Assembly: GCA_903916255.1 (NCBI GenBank)
Contig: CAIWVW010000116.1
Location: 1-64,000 of the forward strand
Length of the DNA stretch: 64,000 bases
Source: an uncultured Bacteroidota bacterium
GTDB lineage: Bacteria > Bacteroidota > Bacteroidia > JABEUT01
Direction of reading: 5' to 3'
Of this stretch, positions 32,187-40,815 are shown in pieces. Position numbers and translations under genes: made by a program. The notes beneath the pieces are model-generated. The model was not told the DNA's origin, did no database searches, and saw nothing but the letters and a program-made list of their open reading frames with translations. Position 1 is the first letter of the stretch, and each line of letters begins with the position of its first letter.

Positions 32187-33200
32187 TTACTTCTTGGAAG
32201 CGTAAATCCGTTCTATTATTTCAACCACCTTCATGCCTTCCAACGCATTGGTAGATGCCGTGGAACCATTTTTAAGGGTGTTAATTACATTTTCTATTAC
32301 ATAATGATGATTGGCTGCCGAACCTTTGTAATGCCCGTAATCATTCGCAGGATTGGTGGAAGGAAGCATCGGCTTTTCCAAGCCTTTTACATGGCAATAC
32401 TCCACTTGGTCCATGTACTGGCCGCCTAACTTAACGGTGCCGTTTTCGGCAATAATGGTGATGTTGCTTTCAAAGTTATGGTCCCATACAGCGGTTGAGA
32501 AATTGAGGCTTCCAATGCCTTCTTTCAGAAACTTGAAACTAACAGTTCCGCTATCGTCAAACTGCGTATTTTTTGAATGGGTAAAATTACTGAACTGCCC
32601 TTTTATGTCATAAATATCGCCGAAAAGCCAATACATCATATCAATAAAGTGCGAGAATTGCGTAAACAAAACACCGCCATCCATATCTGATTTGCCTTTC
32701 CATGTATTTGTTTTATAATAGCGCTCATCGCGGTTCCAGTAACAATCGAGTTGCACCATGAAAATCTCTCCGAGTGCTTTCGATTCTACCAGGTTTTTCA
32801 GCCATTCCGCAGGCGGCGAATAGCGGTTTTGCATTACGCAAAAAACCTGTCTGTTTACTTGCAAGGCTTTAAATATGATGGCCTCGCAATCTGATTTTTT
32901 TAATGCCATTGGCTTTTCACACACTACATGCTTTTTGGCTTCCAAGGCTTTTAACGCATGTTCCGCATGAAGGCCGTTGGGTGTGCAAACGCTTACTACA
33001 TCTATTTCACAATCGGCAAGCATATCGTTTAACGAGGTAAAATAAGGGACTTCATATTTTCCCACATCTGTTTGCTCTTCAGGTAAAATATCGCACAAGG
33101 CAACGAGTTCGGTATCGCCGTTGCGGCTAATCATCTCCGCATGGCGTTTACCAATGTGCCCGCACCCAATAATTGCAAATTTTATTTTCCCTTCAGGCAT
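32187..33200 (-). CDS. Gfo/Idh/MocA oxidoreductase (WbpB-like)
   Basis: A 337-aa oxidoreductase. The N-terminal Rossmann KFAIIGCGHIGKRHAEMI is followed by the Gfo/Idh signature VVCEKPMALKKSDCEAI and, further on, a catalytic-type FSHFIDMMYWLFGDI. This is the shape of UDP-2-acetamido-2-deoxy-glucuronate 3-dehydrogenase (WbpB/WlbA). It oxidises C3 before transamination. Its place between WbpA- and WbpD-like genes supports this. The gap to the upstream acetyltransferase gene is 10 bp. Confidence 0.78.
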   Translation of the reverse strand: MPEGKIKFAIIGCGHIGKRHAEMISRNGDTELVALCDILPEEQTDVGKYEVPYFTSLNDMLADCEIDVVSVCTPNGLHAEHALKALEAKKHVVCEKPMALKKSDCEAIIFKALQVNRQVFCVMQNRYSPPAEWLKNLVESKALGEIFMVQLDCYWNRDERYYKTNTWKGKSDMDGGVLFTQFSHFIDMMYWLFGDIYDIKGQFSNFTHSKNTQFDDSGTVSFKFLKEGIGSLNFSTAVWDHNFESNITIIAENGTVKLGGQYMDQVEYCHVKGLEKPMLPSTNPANDYGHYKGSAANHHYVIENVINTLKNGSTASTNALEGMKVVEIIERIYASKK

Positions 33201-33202
33201 AT

Positions 33203-33240
33203 CTTAAATCTTATATCTCCTGTCTTATATCTAACTTATG
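33203..33240. repeat. Period-7 degenerate tandem array
   Basis: TCTTAAA TCTTATA TCTCCTG TCTTATA TCTAACT in a row between the WbpB-like start and the WbpD-like stop, overlapping the end of the latter. Confidence 0.65.
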
Positions 33241-33810
33241 AACCTGTCCGTTTTCCAACGTGTATTTTTCCTTGCTTTCCGAACATGTGGCAATTCCATT
33301 TGCATCGAAATTCAGCGGGTGGCCATATTCGCTCATCCAGCCTATTTGTTCGGCAGGATTGCCAACCATTAATGCATAAGGCTTTACCGTTTTTGTAACT
33401 ACAGCGCCCGCGCCAATAAAGGCATATTGGCCAATATCATGCCCGCAGACAATAGTTGCATTAGCCCCAATGGTTGCACCTTTATGTACGTTGGTTTTAA
33501 CATATTGCCCTTTGCGCACAATTGCGCTTCGCGGATTGGTGATGTTGGTAAATACCATAGACGGGCCCAGAAACACATCATCTTCGCAAATAACACCTTC
33601 ATATATAGATACATTGTTCTGCACTTTTACGTTATTTCCCAAAATAACTCCGCTGGCAACCATTACATTTTGGCCCAGATTGCATTTTTTGCCCAATGTA
33701 GAGCCTGTCATAACATGGCAGAAGTGCCATATTTTGCTGCCTTCGCCAATTATGCAACCTTCATCCACAATTGCAGAAGGGTGTATGTATATGTCAGTTC
33801 CTGAACTCAA
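33211..33810 (-). CDS. Hexapeptide N-acetyltransferase (WbpD-like)
   Basis: A 199-aa left-handed beta-helix transferase. The start used is TTG at 33810, because the encoded [18 protein letters not shown] is the usual WbpD N-terminus and no earlier ATG is present. Repeats such as [40 protein letters not shown] and [17 protein letters not shown] form the coil. It should acetylate the 3-amino group of the uridine-linked sugar made by WbpA, WbpB and a WbpE aminotransferase. The aminotransferase and the epimerase WbpI are not in the window. Confidence 0.75.
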   Translation of the reverse strand: MSSGTDIYIHPSAIVDEGCIIGEGSKIWHFCHVMTGSTLGKKCNLGQNVMVASGVILGNNVKVQNNVSIYEGVICEDDVFLGPSMVFTNITNPRSAIVRKGQYVKTNVHKGATIGANATIVCGHDIGQYAFIGAGAVVTKTVKPYALMVGNPAEQIGWMSEYGHPLNFDANGIATCSESKEKYTLENGQVHKLDIRQEI

Positions 33811-33853
33811 GCGTCTTTAAATAAGGGCTGCAAAAGTAATGAAAAATGGGGTA

Positions 33854-35311
33854 CTATAGCCCTTTTGATAAGGAGACAAAAAACCTGCGATATATCAGAT
33901 GTATAAGATACGCCGAACACACTGTTATAAAAGGGAATGAAGGCAACAGAAAGCGGCTGTCGAAAAAGCGAAACATAACCGGGTGAACCAGGATGGTATA
34001 AAGCGGAATTAATGTGACAATGAGCAAACTGGCGTTTTGCCGGATTCCTTTTAGGGTTAACAGAATAATTCCCGCCAAGCCTAATAGTAAGATAGACAGA
34101 TACATAAAATAATTGAAAGCAACTATTGGCTTACCTAATACCGGAACAGACCGGCCCCTTTCAAGATAGTTACGCGCAACGGGGCCAAAAAGCATTACTG
34201 GAATCATTTTTAAGGGCGTTTTTACATAATATTGAAAGGGTTTTTCTCGTTTTTCGGATTCTTTGTAGGTAAATAGTTTTATCCGCAGTTTATATTGAAA
34301 AGAGGCAGAATCGGGCATGGGTTTCTTTAAGTCGGCAATCATTCCTTTCAGTTTCAGCAGGCTGTCTTTGTTAAATGCCGATGTATAAATATCATCCGGC
34401 AGTGAATCATATGAAAGATTGGCCGGCATACCGGGGTAATAATATTGAAACCAATTAATATCGGCGGGCTTATTGGTTAATGAACAGGCACCACCCCAAC
34501 TTTGGGTAAAATCAAACAAAGGTTTGAGGTAACTATTGGCTGCATTCGGGTAAAATGCGCCCGTTGCGGTAAATGGGATTAACTTTTTATGGGTTTCATA
34601 ATTTCGGTAAACCCATAACCCTTCCAATAGTAAAAAAGGAATCAAAAACAGAAAAAGAGGTTTTATCTTCGTGCGAAATCCTGTGCTTTTTTTTAGAAAA
34701 ATAAGCAGGCTGTACATAAGTAAAACACCGCCAAATACAGGCCTGATGAATAGTACCCATGTTAAAAGCAATCCGGCAATAAACAAGTATCTTTTTTTAT
34801 TCGACTGAAAGTATTGCGTAAAGAAATAGACACCGAAAATTAAAAGGGAAGCGCAAAGGCTTTCTGTTGCTATGTAGGCATCGAAAAAGTTGGAGTAGGG
34901 GCATAAAATAAAGAGGTAAAAAGTCAAATAAAAACAAGCATCACTTTTGAAGGTATTTTTCGCAATAAGCGCTAAATAATAAACACTTATAGATGCGAGT
35001 GCAACCTGCAATATAATCAAGGCATTGCATGCCATTTCAGGAGAAAATACAAACCGGAATAAAAGGTAAAATGCGCCATATCCCGGCATACGGAAATCGG
35101 GGTTGTATATCCCATGGCTGATAAGGTTATCCATAGGCGCCAGATAAGAAGAATCATCGGCCTGGGTTGCGCCCCAAATGCCTTTAATATCCTGGTAAGG
35201 ATGGTTAAGAAGCACAAAAAGAAAAGGGATGCCTTTGAAAATAAAGCCGAGAACCAACCAGAATAGTGGTTTGGTGGTGTTTTTAAGGAATATTTTTTGC
35301 AGGCTTGGCAT
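33854..35311 (-). CDS. Multi-spanning glycosyltransferase-like membrane protein
   Basis: About 485 aa with ten or more hydrophobic segments (ATG at 35311, MPSLQKIFLKN; a TTG at 35329 is possible). An early loop has ADDSSYLAPMDNLISHGIY then RMPGYGAFYLLFRFVF, which resembles the DD/DE and P-G-Y loop of GT-C (ArnT/PMT-like, GT39/GT83) transferases that use polyprenyl-phosphate sugars. It is first in the polysaccharide run on this strand, so it may glycosylate a lipid-linked glycan or protein. The donor cannot be identified. Confidence 0.6.
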   Translation of the reverse strand: MPSLQKIFLKNTTKPLFWLVLGFIFKGIPFLFVLLNHPYQDIKGIWGATQADDSSYLAPMDNLISHGIYNPDFRMPGYGAFYLLFRFVFSPEMACNALIILQVALASISVYYLALIAKNTFKSDACFYLTFYLFILCPYSNFFDAYIATESLCASLLIFGVYFFTQYFQSNKKRYLFIAGLLLTWVLFIRPVFGGVLLMYSLLIFLKKSTGFRTKIKPLFLFLIPFLLLEGLWVYRNYETHKKLIPFTATGAFYPNAANSYLKPLFDFTQSWGGACSLTNKPADINWFQYYYPGMPANLSYDSLPDDIYTSAFNKDSLLKLKGMIADLKKPMPDSASFQYKLRIKLFTYKESEKREKPFQYYVKTPLKMIPVMLFGPVARNYLERGRSVPVLGKPIVAFNYFMYLSILLLGLAGIILLTLKGIRQNASLLIVTLIPLYTILVHPVMFRFFDSRFLLPSFPFITVCSAYLIHLIYRRFFVSLSKGL

Positions 35312-35414
35312 TCTTCGTATAATATTCAAAAGTAATTTTTCTGAAGGTATTAAGGCTGGCTATTTCATATAACTAATGCCAAGTAAACGTAAGTTGCTTA
35401 ATTTGGTCGCACTA

Positions 35415-36527
35415 ATGGGCGAAAAATATTTACATATTGTCGATTTGGATGTACCCTTCCCTGCCAATTATGGCGCAGCTATCGATATGTATTTCCGCAT
35501 CAAAAACCTGAGCGCAATGGGGGTGCATATCATCCTTCATTGTTTCGAATATGGCCGCGGCAAGGCATCGAGGCTCAGTAATTATTGCAGCGAAGTGCAT
35601 TATTATCCGCGCAAAAGCATCCTTCAATTCCCGTTTCGGCAAGACCCTTATATTGTTTATAGCCGTAATAATTCGGAGTTAGCCAACCGTATTTTTGCCG
35701 ATGATTATCCGGTTTTGCTGGAAGGTGTGCATACCTGTTCGCTGCTTATGGACGTGCGGTATAAGAAGAAACCATTTTATGTGCGGATGCATAATGTGGA
35801 GCACGAGTATTACGAATATTTGGCAAAAGCAACCACGCATCCGCTTAAGAAATATTATTACCAAAAAGAATCGGAGCGGCTGAAGAAATTTGAAAAGAAC
35901 CTTGACCGGGCCCAATGCCTGTTTTCAGTATCCGAGCGCGACCATGCTACGCTTTCAGCGCAATTCCCGAGGGTGGAATATGTACCGCCTTTTATATATA
36001 ATGATACCATCGACTGCAAGCCCGGACGGGGCGGCTATGCATTGTATCATGGCAACCTTACCGTAGCGGAAAACATACAAGCGGCGGAGTTTTTAATTAA
36101 AGAAGTTTTTCCAGGATTAAAAGTGCGTTTGCTGATTGCCGGTACAGGCGCTTCAAAACTGGCAAAAACAACCAGCCTTCAGAATATCGAGTTTATAAGT
36201 TCGCCATCTACCCCCGATTTAAGGGAGTTGGTAAGCAATGCCCAGATTAATATTTTACCCACTTTTCAACCTACGGGCATTAAACATAAGTTGATTAATT
36301 CGCTTTTTATAGGCAGGCATTGCGTGGTAAACCCTATGATGGTGGAAGATAACGGCCTTGCGCAGTATTGCCATGTGGCCAGCGACGCAGCACAAATGCG
36401 CAACATGATTCTTGACTTATTTAAACAGGAATTTACCCAAGCCGAAATTGACCGCCGTAAACAAACCCTGCAACCTGTTTACTCCAATGTGCATAATGCG
36501 GAAAAAATTATGAAAGTCATTTTCTAA
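35415..36527 (+). CDS. Glycosyltransferase (GT4-like)
   Basis: About 370 aa. The ATG at 35415 (MGEKYLHIVDLDVPFPANYG) is preferred to one 39 bp upstream because relatives begin at about this point. N-terminal DVPFPANYGAAIDMYFRIKN and the C-terminal half with LYHGNLTVAENIQAAEFLI, RLLIAGTGASKLA and NAQINILPTFQPTGIKHKL define a GT-B fold retaining transferase. It transfers a sugar from a nucleotide donor during surface glycan assembly. It is divergent from the polysaccharide operon. Confidence 0.75.
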   Translation: MGEKYLHIVDLDVPFPANYGAAIDMYFRIKNLSAMGVHIILHCFEYGRGKASRLSNYCSEVHYYPRKSILQFPFRQDPYIVYSRNNSELANRIFADDYPVLLEGVHTCSLLMDVRYKKKPFYVRMHNVEHEYYEYLAKATTHPLKKYYYQKESERLKKFEKNLDRAQCLFSVSERDHATLSAQFPRVEYVPPFIYNDTIDCKPGRGGYALYHGNLTVAENIQAAEFLIKEVFPGLKVRLLIAGTGASKLAKTTSLQNIEFISSPSTPDLRELVSNAQINILPTFQPTGIKHKLINSLFIGRHCVVNPMMVEDNGLAQYCHVASDAAQMRNMILDLFKQEFTQAEIDRRKQTLQPVYSNVHNAEKIMKVIF

Positions 36528-36558
36528 TTATATTTGTGGCAGTTTAAATCAAAACGCC

Positions 36559-36711
36559 ATGGGAAACTTGCTTTATTTTATTGCTATTGTATTAGTGATT
36601 ATGTGGTTGCTGGGATTTTTTGTATTTCATTTGGGCACCCTTATACATTGGCTGCTTATTATTGCAGTAATAGCTGTATTAATGAAGATAATACGATGGG
36701 GAGCAAAATAG
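36559..36711 (+). CDS. Small lmo0937-family membrane protein
   Basis: A 50-aa protein (MGNLLYFIAIVLVIMWLLGF then FVFHLGTLIHWLLIIAVIAV, ending RWGAK) with two hydrophobic segments separated by a short HLGTLIHW loop. This is the layout of the lmo0937 family, tiny membrane proteins often seen near stress genes. It follows the glycosyltransferase with 31 bp of spacer. Function unknown. Confidence 0.7.
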   Translation: MGNLLYFIAIVLVIMWLLGFFVFHLGTLIHWLLIIAVIAVLMKIIRWGAK

Positions 36712-36729
36712 AATAGGGTAATTCCGATT

Positions 36730-37083
36730 CTATTCCCCGGCTTTTGGTTCCATGAATGCAGACGGGATAATGTACTTATTAAATTTCAGGAATTTTGCCA
36801 GGATGAAAATCAATGTACCGCCCGGCATTACAGCTATTCCAACCAGGCCCGTGGTCTTAAGCAAATCCTTTAGTTGGTTCTCAATTTCAATCTTCTCATC
36901 GTGTGTTAATTCTTTTCCTTCAAATGCGTGCGCATGAAGCAGTAAAAAAGCCTGCTTTGTTCCATGTTCTTCTGTCTCCAGTCCTTTCAGGAAATTTTTA
37001 AAATCCTCTTTATACTTTTCGTAGAGCTTTTCAGCCTCCCTTTCCAGTAGGTTTTCTTTATGTGCTTCGGTGCTAGTATTTTC
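36730..37083 (-). CDS. Hypothetical protein with LETM1-like tail
   Basis: 117 aa from the ATG at 37083 (MENTSTEAHKENLLEREAEK); the upstream extension to 37125 is less likely. The N-terminal half is a charged helix. The C-terminus, TGLVGIAVMPGGTLIFILAK then FLKFNKYIIPSAF, resembles the end of LETM1-type domains, which have a membrane segment and a P-S-A-F motif. Similar small proteins occur in Bacteroidota. Role unknown. Confidence 0.55.
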   Translation of the reverse strand, partial: ENTSTEAHKENLLEREAEKLYEKYKEDFKNFLKGLETEEHGTKQAFLLLHAHAFEGKELTHDEKIEIENQLKDLLKTTGLVGIAVMPGGTLIFILAKFLKFNKYIIPSAFMEPKAGE

Positions 37084-37186
37084 CATGATGGTTTTAAATT
37101 GAGGGAAATATCCTTTTGCAAGCAAAGTTAGGTATATAAATAGTAAGAAGTAATCGATAAATACAAATCAGCTTGCAAAACTGAAA

Positions 37187-37894
37187 TTACAACCCCAACT
37201 TATATTCCGTGTTAATTAAATCGATGAGGTTTTGCGCGGCAACACTCCTTTCATTTCCAATTTTTTCTCCCAAAATAAGTGCGCCGTATAAGTATTGTGC
37301 ACTGGTGATTAATTGATTTAATGCGATAGGGTCTTCAGTAAGCAACGCAGTTGCATCAGCAGCTATTTCTTTTTTTTCTTTTATTATTTTAAGTAGCAAT
37401 TCGCCATCAAACAGTTGACCCATTTCATTTCCATAATCTGTAGCCCACACCATAATAGATTCGTTATATTTTTTCAGTTCGTTTATGGAATAATAATAAG
37501 AAGAAATGCCGTTTGCCACCTGTTGGTTGCTTATAAGCCGCAAGGTTCCTGAACTTTTCATTTGTTCATAGGTGCGCTCCGTAAGGTATAGCTGCTTAAA
37601 TTCCGGTAATATCATCCTTGCCGTGTAGGCAAGTTTTGTGATATATTGTTTTCTTTCCGGGCTTTTAATCAGCTGTACAAGCGTCTCAATTAATTCAAAT
37701 ACAACTTTGTTGTTTTTTGCATGGTTACTTGCAAGGGCAATATCGGCCTGTAAATCCTCGAGCATATTTTGCATATAAACACGCTCTTGTTTTTTTTCCG
37801 CCAGGCGTTCCCGTATGTTATCCGCTAAAAACCCCAGGAACACGGCAAGGAACATCATAAAAAACTCAAAGAAATAATGCCCGAATGTTTCCAT
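37187..37894 (-). CDS. Membrane-anchored hypothetical protein (DUF6090-like)
   Basis: 235 aa. One hydrophobic segment at the start (YFFEFFMMFLAVFLGFLADN) is followed by a long helical region (RERLAEKKQERVYMQNMLED and IRLI/LRLISNQQVANGISSYY). This matches DUF6090-type proteins of Bacteroidota, in which a short N-terminal anchor precedes an internal helical domain; the match is from memory. It lies between a LETM1-like gene and the RibD-like gene on the same strand without a close coupling. Confidence 0.5.
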   Translation of the reverse strand: METFGHYFFEFFMMFLAVFLGFLADNIRERLAEKKQERVYMQNMLEDLQADIALASNHAKNNKVVFELIETLVQLIKSPERKQYITKLAYTARMILPEFKQLYLTERTYEQMKSSGTLRLISNQQVANGISSYYYSINELKKYNESIMVWATDYGNEMGQLFDGELLLKIIKEKKEIAADATALLTEDPIALNQLITSAQYLYGALILGEKIGNERSVAAQNLIDLINTEYKLGL

Positions 37895-37923
37895 TTGCGT
37901 GGTGCGGTTTGATTAATACAAAG

Positions 37924-38487
37924 CTAAGCGATTTTTATTTCCGCAGGTTCATAATAAAGGACTATTGCACCGGAGCCAAATGTTTTTGTTTTTAGCAGTG
38001 CAAGATTAACCTTATCCTGTATGTTTTTAAATAAGGGCAACCCGGTTCCTAAAATAACGGGGTGAACCACAAGTTGGTATTCATCAATTAAGCCAAGTTG
38101 TGTTAATGCTACAATTAAACTCGGGCTACCGGCTAAAATGTTTTTACCTGCTTGTTGCTTTAGTTTTAAAATATCCCCTTTAAGGATACCCTTTTTCAAT
38201 TCCGTATTTTTCCAATCAACATGTTGGAGGGTGCGCGAAAAAACAATCTTTGAAATGTTGTCTATCAGTACCGCAAATTCCTCCTCTGCTTTGACTCCGG
38301 TAGGGTTTTTTACAATATCAGGCCAATAACTTTCCATGAGTTGATATGTTGTCCTCCCGTATAATATTGTGTCGGCATTACGCAATACTTCGTTGAAATG
38401 TTGATGTAATTCAATATCTGCAATCATTGCGGTGTGATCGCAAAACCCATCAAGGGTCATATTGATTGCTCCAATTAGTTTCCTCAT
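37924..38487 (-). CDS. Dihydrofolate reductase-family protein (RibD C-terminal-like)
   Basis: 187 aa. RKLIGAINMTLDGFCDHTAM is the start of YyaP/RibD_C-type reductases, followed by ADTILYGRTTYQLMESYWPD and, at the end, LVVHPVILGTGLPLFKNIQD. The fold reduces pterin- or flavin-like substrates with NADPH, but most members of this group are uncharacterised and their substrate is unknown. Not fused to a deaminase. Convergent neighbours are not close. Confidence 0.8.
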   Translation of the reverse strand: MRKLIGAINMTLDGFCDHTAMIADIELHQHFNEVLRNADTILYGRTTYQLMESYWPDIVKNPTGVKAEEEFAVLIDNISKIVFSRTLQHVDWKNTELKKGILKGDILKLKQQAGKNILAGSPSLIVALTQLGLIDEYQLVVHPVILGTGLPLFKNIQDKVNLALLKTKTFGSGAIVLYYEPAEIKIA

Positions 38488-38643
38488 GCTAAGATGGTTT
38501 TGTGTTTTGTACTACCTTACAAAGATAAAAGATTTGGGGAAATGCAGAAACAAGTTCAGGGCAGGCACCGTATCGGCATCCCAAACAAACGGTATATGAG
38601 TAAAGCTTAACAGGATATCAATCCTTGAAGAGCAACTTCGTGG

Positions 38644-38952
38644 CTATGGGGTGGGGTCTCCGCGCATTCTGATTGCATAACCACTCAAACTAAGAAACAT
38701 TAAAACCAAACCGAAAATAATAAAAGCAGAACCAATAACGTACCGAAACAGAATTCCATAACTGCTAAGTCCTTTTGCTTTCGCCTCATTTCTGAAGCTA
38801 TACATAAGCCCGCAAATTGCTGAACCAATAAAAATAACCAATAGCCCGAATGAGAAGGTTCTGCTGTTTATCTCTTTTCTATCATAGTAGAGTATTGAAG
38901 CCAAAGCTAACCCGACAATAACAAATAATAATCCAATTTTTTTACGATTCAT
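38644..38952 (-). CDS. Small membrane protein, unknown
   Basis: About 102 aa from the ATG at 38952 (MNRKKIGLLFVIVGLALASI). Hydrophobic segments: GLLFVIVGLALASILYY, FSFGLLVIFIGSAICGLMYS, and FRYVIGSAFIIFGLVLMFLS. Three transmembrane helices with a Lys/Arg-rich start. No family recognised. Confidence 0.5.
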   Translation of the reverse strand: MNRKKIGLLFVIVGLALASILYYDRKEINSRTFSFGLLVIFIGSAICGLMYSFRNEAKAKGLSSYGILFRYVIGSAFIIFGLVLMFLSLSGYAIRMRGDPTP

Positions 38953-38986
38953 TAACAAGATTATATTTCGGTTTCTTCTTCAAAGC

Positions 38987-39279
38987 CTATAACCAGTTTG
39001 ATTCAGGATTCAAAGAAGTATGTAAAACAGCTACAATTAATACAATCTGTGCATTCTTGTCAATTGAATAGTGAATCATAAAAGGAAAGCGTTTTATAGG
39101 AATGGTATGAACCTGCTTATATCGTTTTACAAAGTAGGGGTTTGATTTCAAAACCGCCTTATATTCCTTTATCGAGGAAAGAAATTCTTTCCTAATCCTT
39201 TTTTCTGTTTTTCATACCACCTTGATGCAAGGCGTATATCATCCATTGCCTCTTCCGAAATTGTAACTTTAAAAGTCAT
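38987..39279 (-). pseudogene. RelE/ParE-type toxin gene with a frameshift
   Basis: The ATG at 39279 overlaps the antitoxin stop (ATGA). The first 34 codons read MTFKVTISEEAMDDIRLASR and WYEKQKKGLGK, then hit a stop. In another frame the DNA continues EFLSSIKEYKAVLKSNPYFV, KRYKQVHTIPIKRFPFMIHY and SIDKNAQIVLIVAVLH, an ordinary RelE/ParE C-terminus. The break is near 39185-39192 and fits loss of one A in an AAAA run (GGAAAAGAA to GGAAAGAA on the minus strand). It may be a real mutation or an assembly error. Confidence 0.75.
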
Positions 39280-39497
39280 AATTCCGATTCTATCTGCTCA
39301 AGGGCTTTATCAAAATCTATTGCTTTCCCGGTGGCGCTTTTTAAATCCTTTAAACGCTTTTGTAAAATAGCTATATGCCAATCAGGTAAAGATTCTTTGG
39401 TTTTGGGCTCTTTTACATCCACATAACTAAGGCTCTTCAAGAATTCAACCAATAATCCTGCTTTGTTTGTATCATCAACTTCCAAGGTAATTTTCAT
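39276..39497 (-). CDS. Antitoxin paired with the RelE/ParE gene
   Basis: A 73-aa protein (MKITLEVDDTNKAGLLVEFL, then LSYVDVKEPKTKES). The beta strand at the start and a helical charged C-terminus are usual for small antitoxins associated with RelE/ParE toxins in Bacteroidota. It ends in an ATGA overlap with the toxin start. With the toxin inactivated it may persist as a free antitoxin. Confidence 0.6.
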   Translation of the reverse strand: MKITLEVDDTNKAGLLVEFLKSLSYVDVKEPKTKESLPDWHIAILQKRLKDLKSATGKAIDFDKALEQIESEL

Positions 39498-39558
39498 AGT
39501 GCATCATTTGTAATACAAAGTTAGGATTTTTATGCATACATTCTGATATGTGACTTTT

Positions 39559-39647
39559 AACCTTAGTAGAAAAACACACCAAAACCCCATGCTTACCTTA
39601 TTAATAAGGTTAAATACTCGGGTGGGGTTTCATTTTCTACTAAGGTT
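39559..39647. repeat. Three-tier nested inverted repeat
   Basis: An outer pair AACCTTAGTAGAAAA (39559-39573) / TTTTCTACTAAGGTT (39633-39647) encloses AAACCCCA (39582-39589) / TGGGGTTT (39623-39630), which encloses a 16-bp perfect palindrome ACCTTATTAATAAGGT (39595-39610). All pairings are coaxial, so an 89-nt RNA or a cruciform could form. It has no coding content. Confidence 0.7.
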
Positions 39648-39674
39648 GGAAACAGCTTACCGATTATTTAGGCA

Positions 39675-39699
39675 CGGATTGCAAATCCGCGCGTACGCG
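39675..39699. repeat. Short hairpin and palindrome (REP-like)
   Basis: CGGATT-GCA-AATCCG (39675-39689) followed immediately by the palindrome CGCGTACGCG (39690-39699), at the 3' side of the downstream membrane gene. Probable bidirectional terminator or REP-like repeat. Confidence 0.5.
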
Positions 39700-39712
39700 G
39701 GGCTGTAATGAG

Positions 39713-40147
39713 TTAACAACACCAGAATCCGCCGATAATAATCACGCCAAAAATTGTTGGAAGGTCTAGTACAAATGAAAATATTATTAAGCCTAATATC
39801 CCCCATGTGAAATACCCAAACTTTATCTCTTTCTTATAAAATAATTTAATTACTAACCACCATTCGAAGTATCTTACTGGTATTAAAATTAAAAGCAGGA
39901 ATTTATTAACTAACACATCCGAATTAAAAACAGAAGAAACCATAAGATAATAGAGCGTTCCAATAATAACCCCTATTAAAGTTCTGATTAAGCCAACTAT
40001 TATTGTTGATTTTTGTTGATCGTACGTGTGGTTTAAATACGAGGCGGCAAAAGAATATCCAATAAGTTTAATGGCTAAATAAGTTATTGAACCAATTACG
40101 AAACTCTGGCGTCCTGCTGCAAGAAGAATAAAATTTAGAGTATGCAT
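39713..40147 (-). CDS. Multi-spanning membrane protein, unknown
   Basis: About 144 aa (start ATG 40147). Four or five hydrophobic segments (IGSITYLAIKLIGYSFAAS, TIIVGLIRTLIGVIIGTL, FLLLILIPVRYFEWWLVI, WGILGLIIFSFVLDLPTIFG). The end is IIIGGFWCC. No family recognised and no obvious partner genes. Confidence 0.5.
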   Translation of the reverse strand: MHTLNFILLAAGRQSFVIGSITYLAIKLIGYSFAASYLNHTYDQQKSTIIVGLIRTLIGVIIGTLYYLMVSSVFNSDVLVNKFLLLILIPVRYFEWWLVIKLFYKKEIKFGYFTWGILGLIIFSFVLDLPTIFGVIIIGGFWCC

Positions 40148-40309
40148 CAAAAATCTTTAAATTAATTTAATCTAAAAAATTACCCGGTTTTTTCTTTATG
40201 TGGCTTATCCTACTATAAGTTTGGCAGCTATAAACGAGAATGTATTTCGGTTTCTTATTGTTCACGGTGTTTTGGATTCACAAGATTTTAATGCTCTCTA
40301 GCATTTTAC

Positions 40310-40774
40310 TTATGGTATTTTCAATTCCAATTCAGTTTTTTCTGAACCTTCCATTTCTTTGTTTATTGTGAAAGAACATATCACCAAATCATTGCCAACT
40401 CCCAAATTCCAAAAATATATTATGTCATCATAATCATTACCCTTTGAATAGTTCTTATAAAAAACGCAATCAAAATCGCCGATTTTAAATAATACATATT
40501 CCGGATTTTCATTTCGCATTTTTCTGACATATTCAGCTGCAACATTTTTGCGGGCCGCTTTATTATTGTTGTCAGAGGTTATTTTTAGCGGGGTTATTCT
40601 AAAATTACCAGTCCACTCTTTTGTGTTAAAAAAGGCGTATGTTCCTTCATCTTTAGGTGTATCTTCATATTCATCCCAATCTTTAGGCATTTCAATGGAA
40701 AACCATTCATTCGGACTAATAAATTTTTTATAGTCCACATTCAAAGTTTGTTTTTTCTTGAAAAAATTCCTCAC
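40310..40774 (-). CDS. DUF3805-like hypothetical protein
   Basis: 154 aa from a GTG at 40774 (MRNFFKKKQTLNVDYKKFIS). The segment NEWFSIEMPKDWDEYEDTPK followed by EGTYAFFNTKEWTGNFRITP resembles DUF3805, a family of small bacterial proteins with unknown role. It lacks a signal peptide. It ends 162 bp upstream of a membrane gene and starts just after a period-7 array. Confidence 0.5.
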   Translation of the reverse strand: MRNFFKKKQTLNVDYKKFISPNEWFSIEMPKDWDEYEDTPKDEGTYAFFNTKEWTGNFRITPLKITSDNNNKAARKNVAAEYVRKMRNENPEYVLFKIGDFDCVFYKNYSKGNDYDDIIYFWNLGVGNDLVICSFTINKEMEGSEKTELELKIP

Positions 40775-40782
40775 CTCAAAAT

Positions 40783-40815
40783 TCTACATTCATTATTCGA
40801 TATTCTTTATTCATG
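40783..40815. repeat. Period-7 degenerate tandem array
   Basis: ATTCTAC ATTCATT ATTCGAT ATTCTTT ATTCATG: five heptamers starting with ATTC between the DUF3805-like start and the PaaZ stop. Confidence 0.65.

Noticed and set aside
40244-40258. TATTTCGGTTTCTT shared by 38964 and 40243
   Set aside because: A 14-base A/T-rich match between two 3' regions without further similarity; could be chance.
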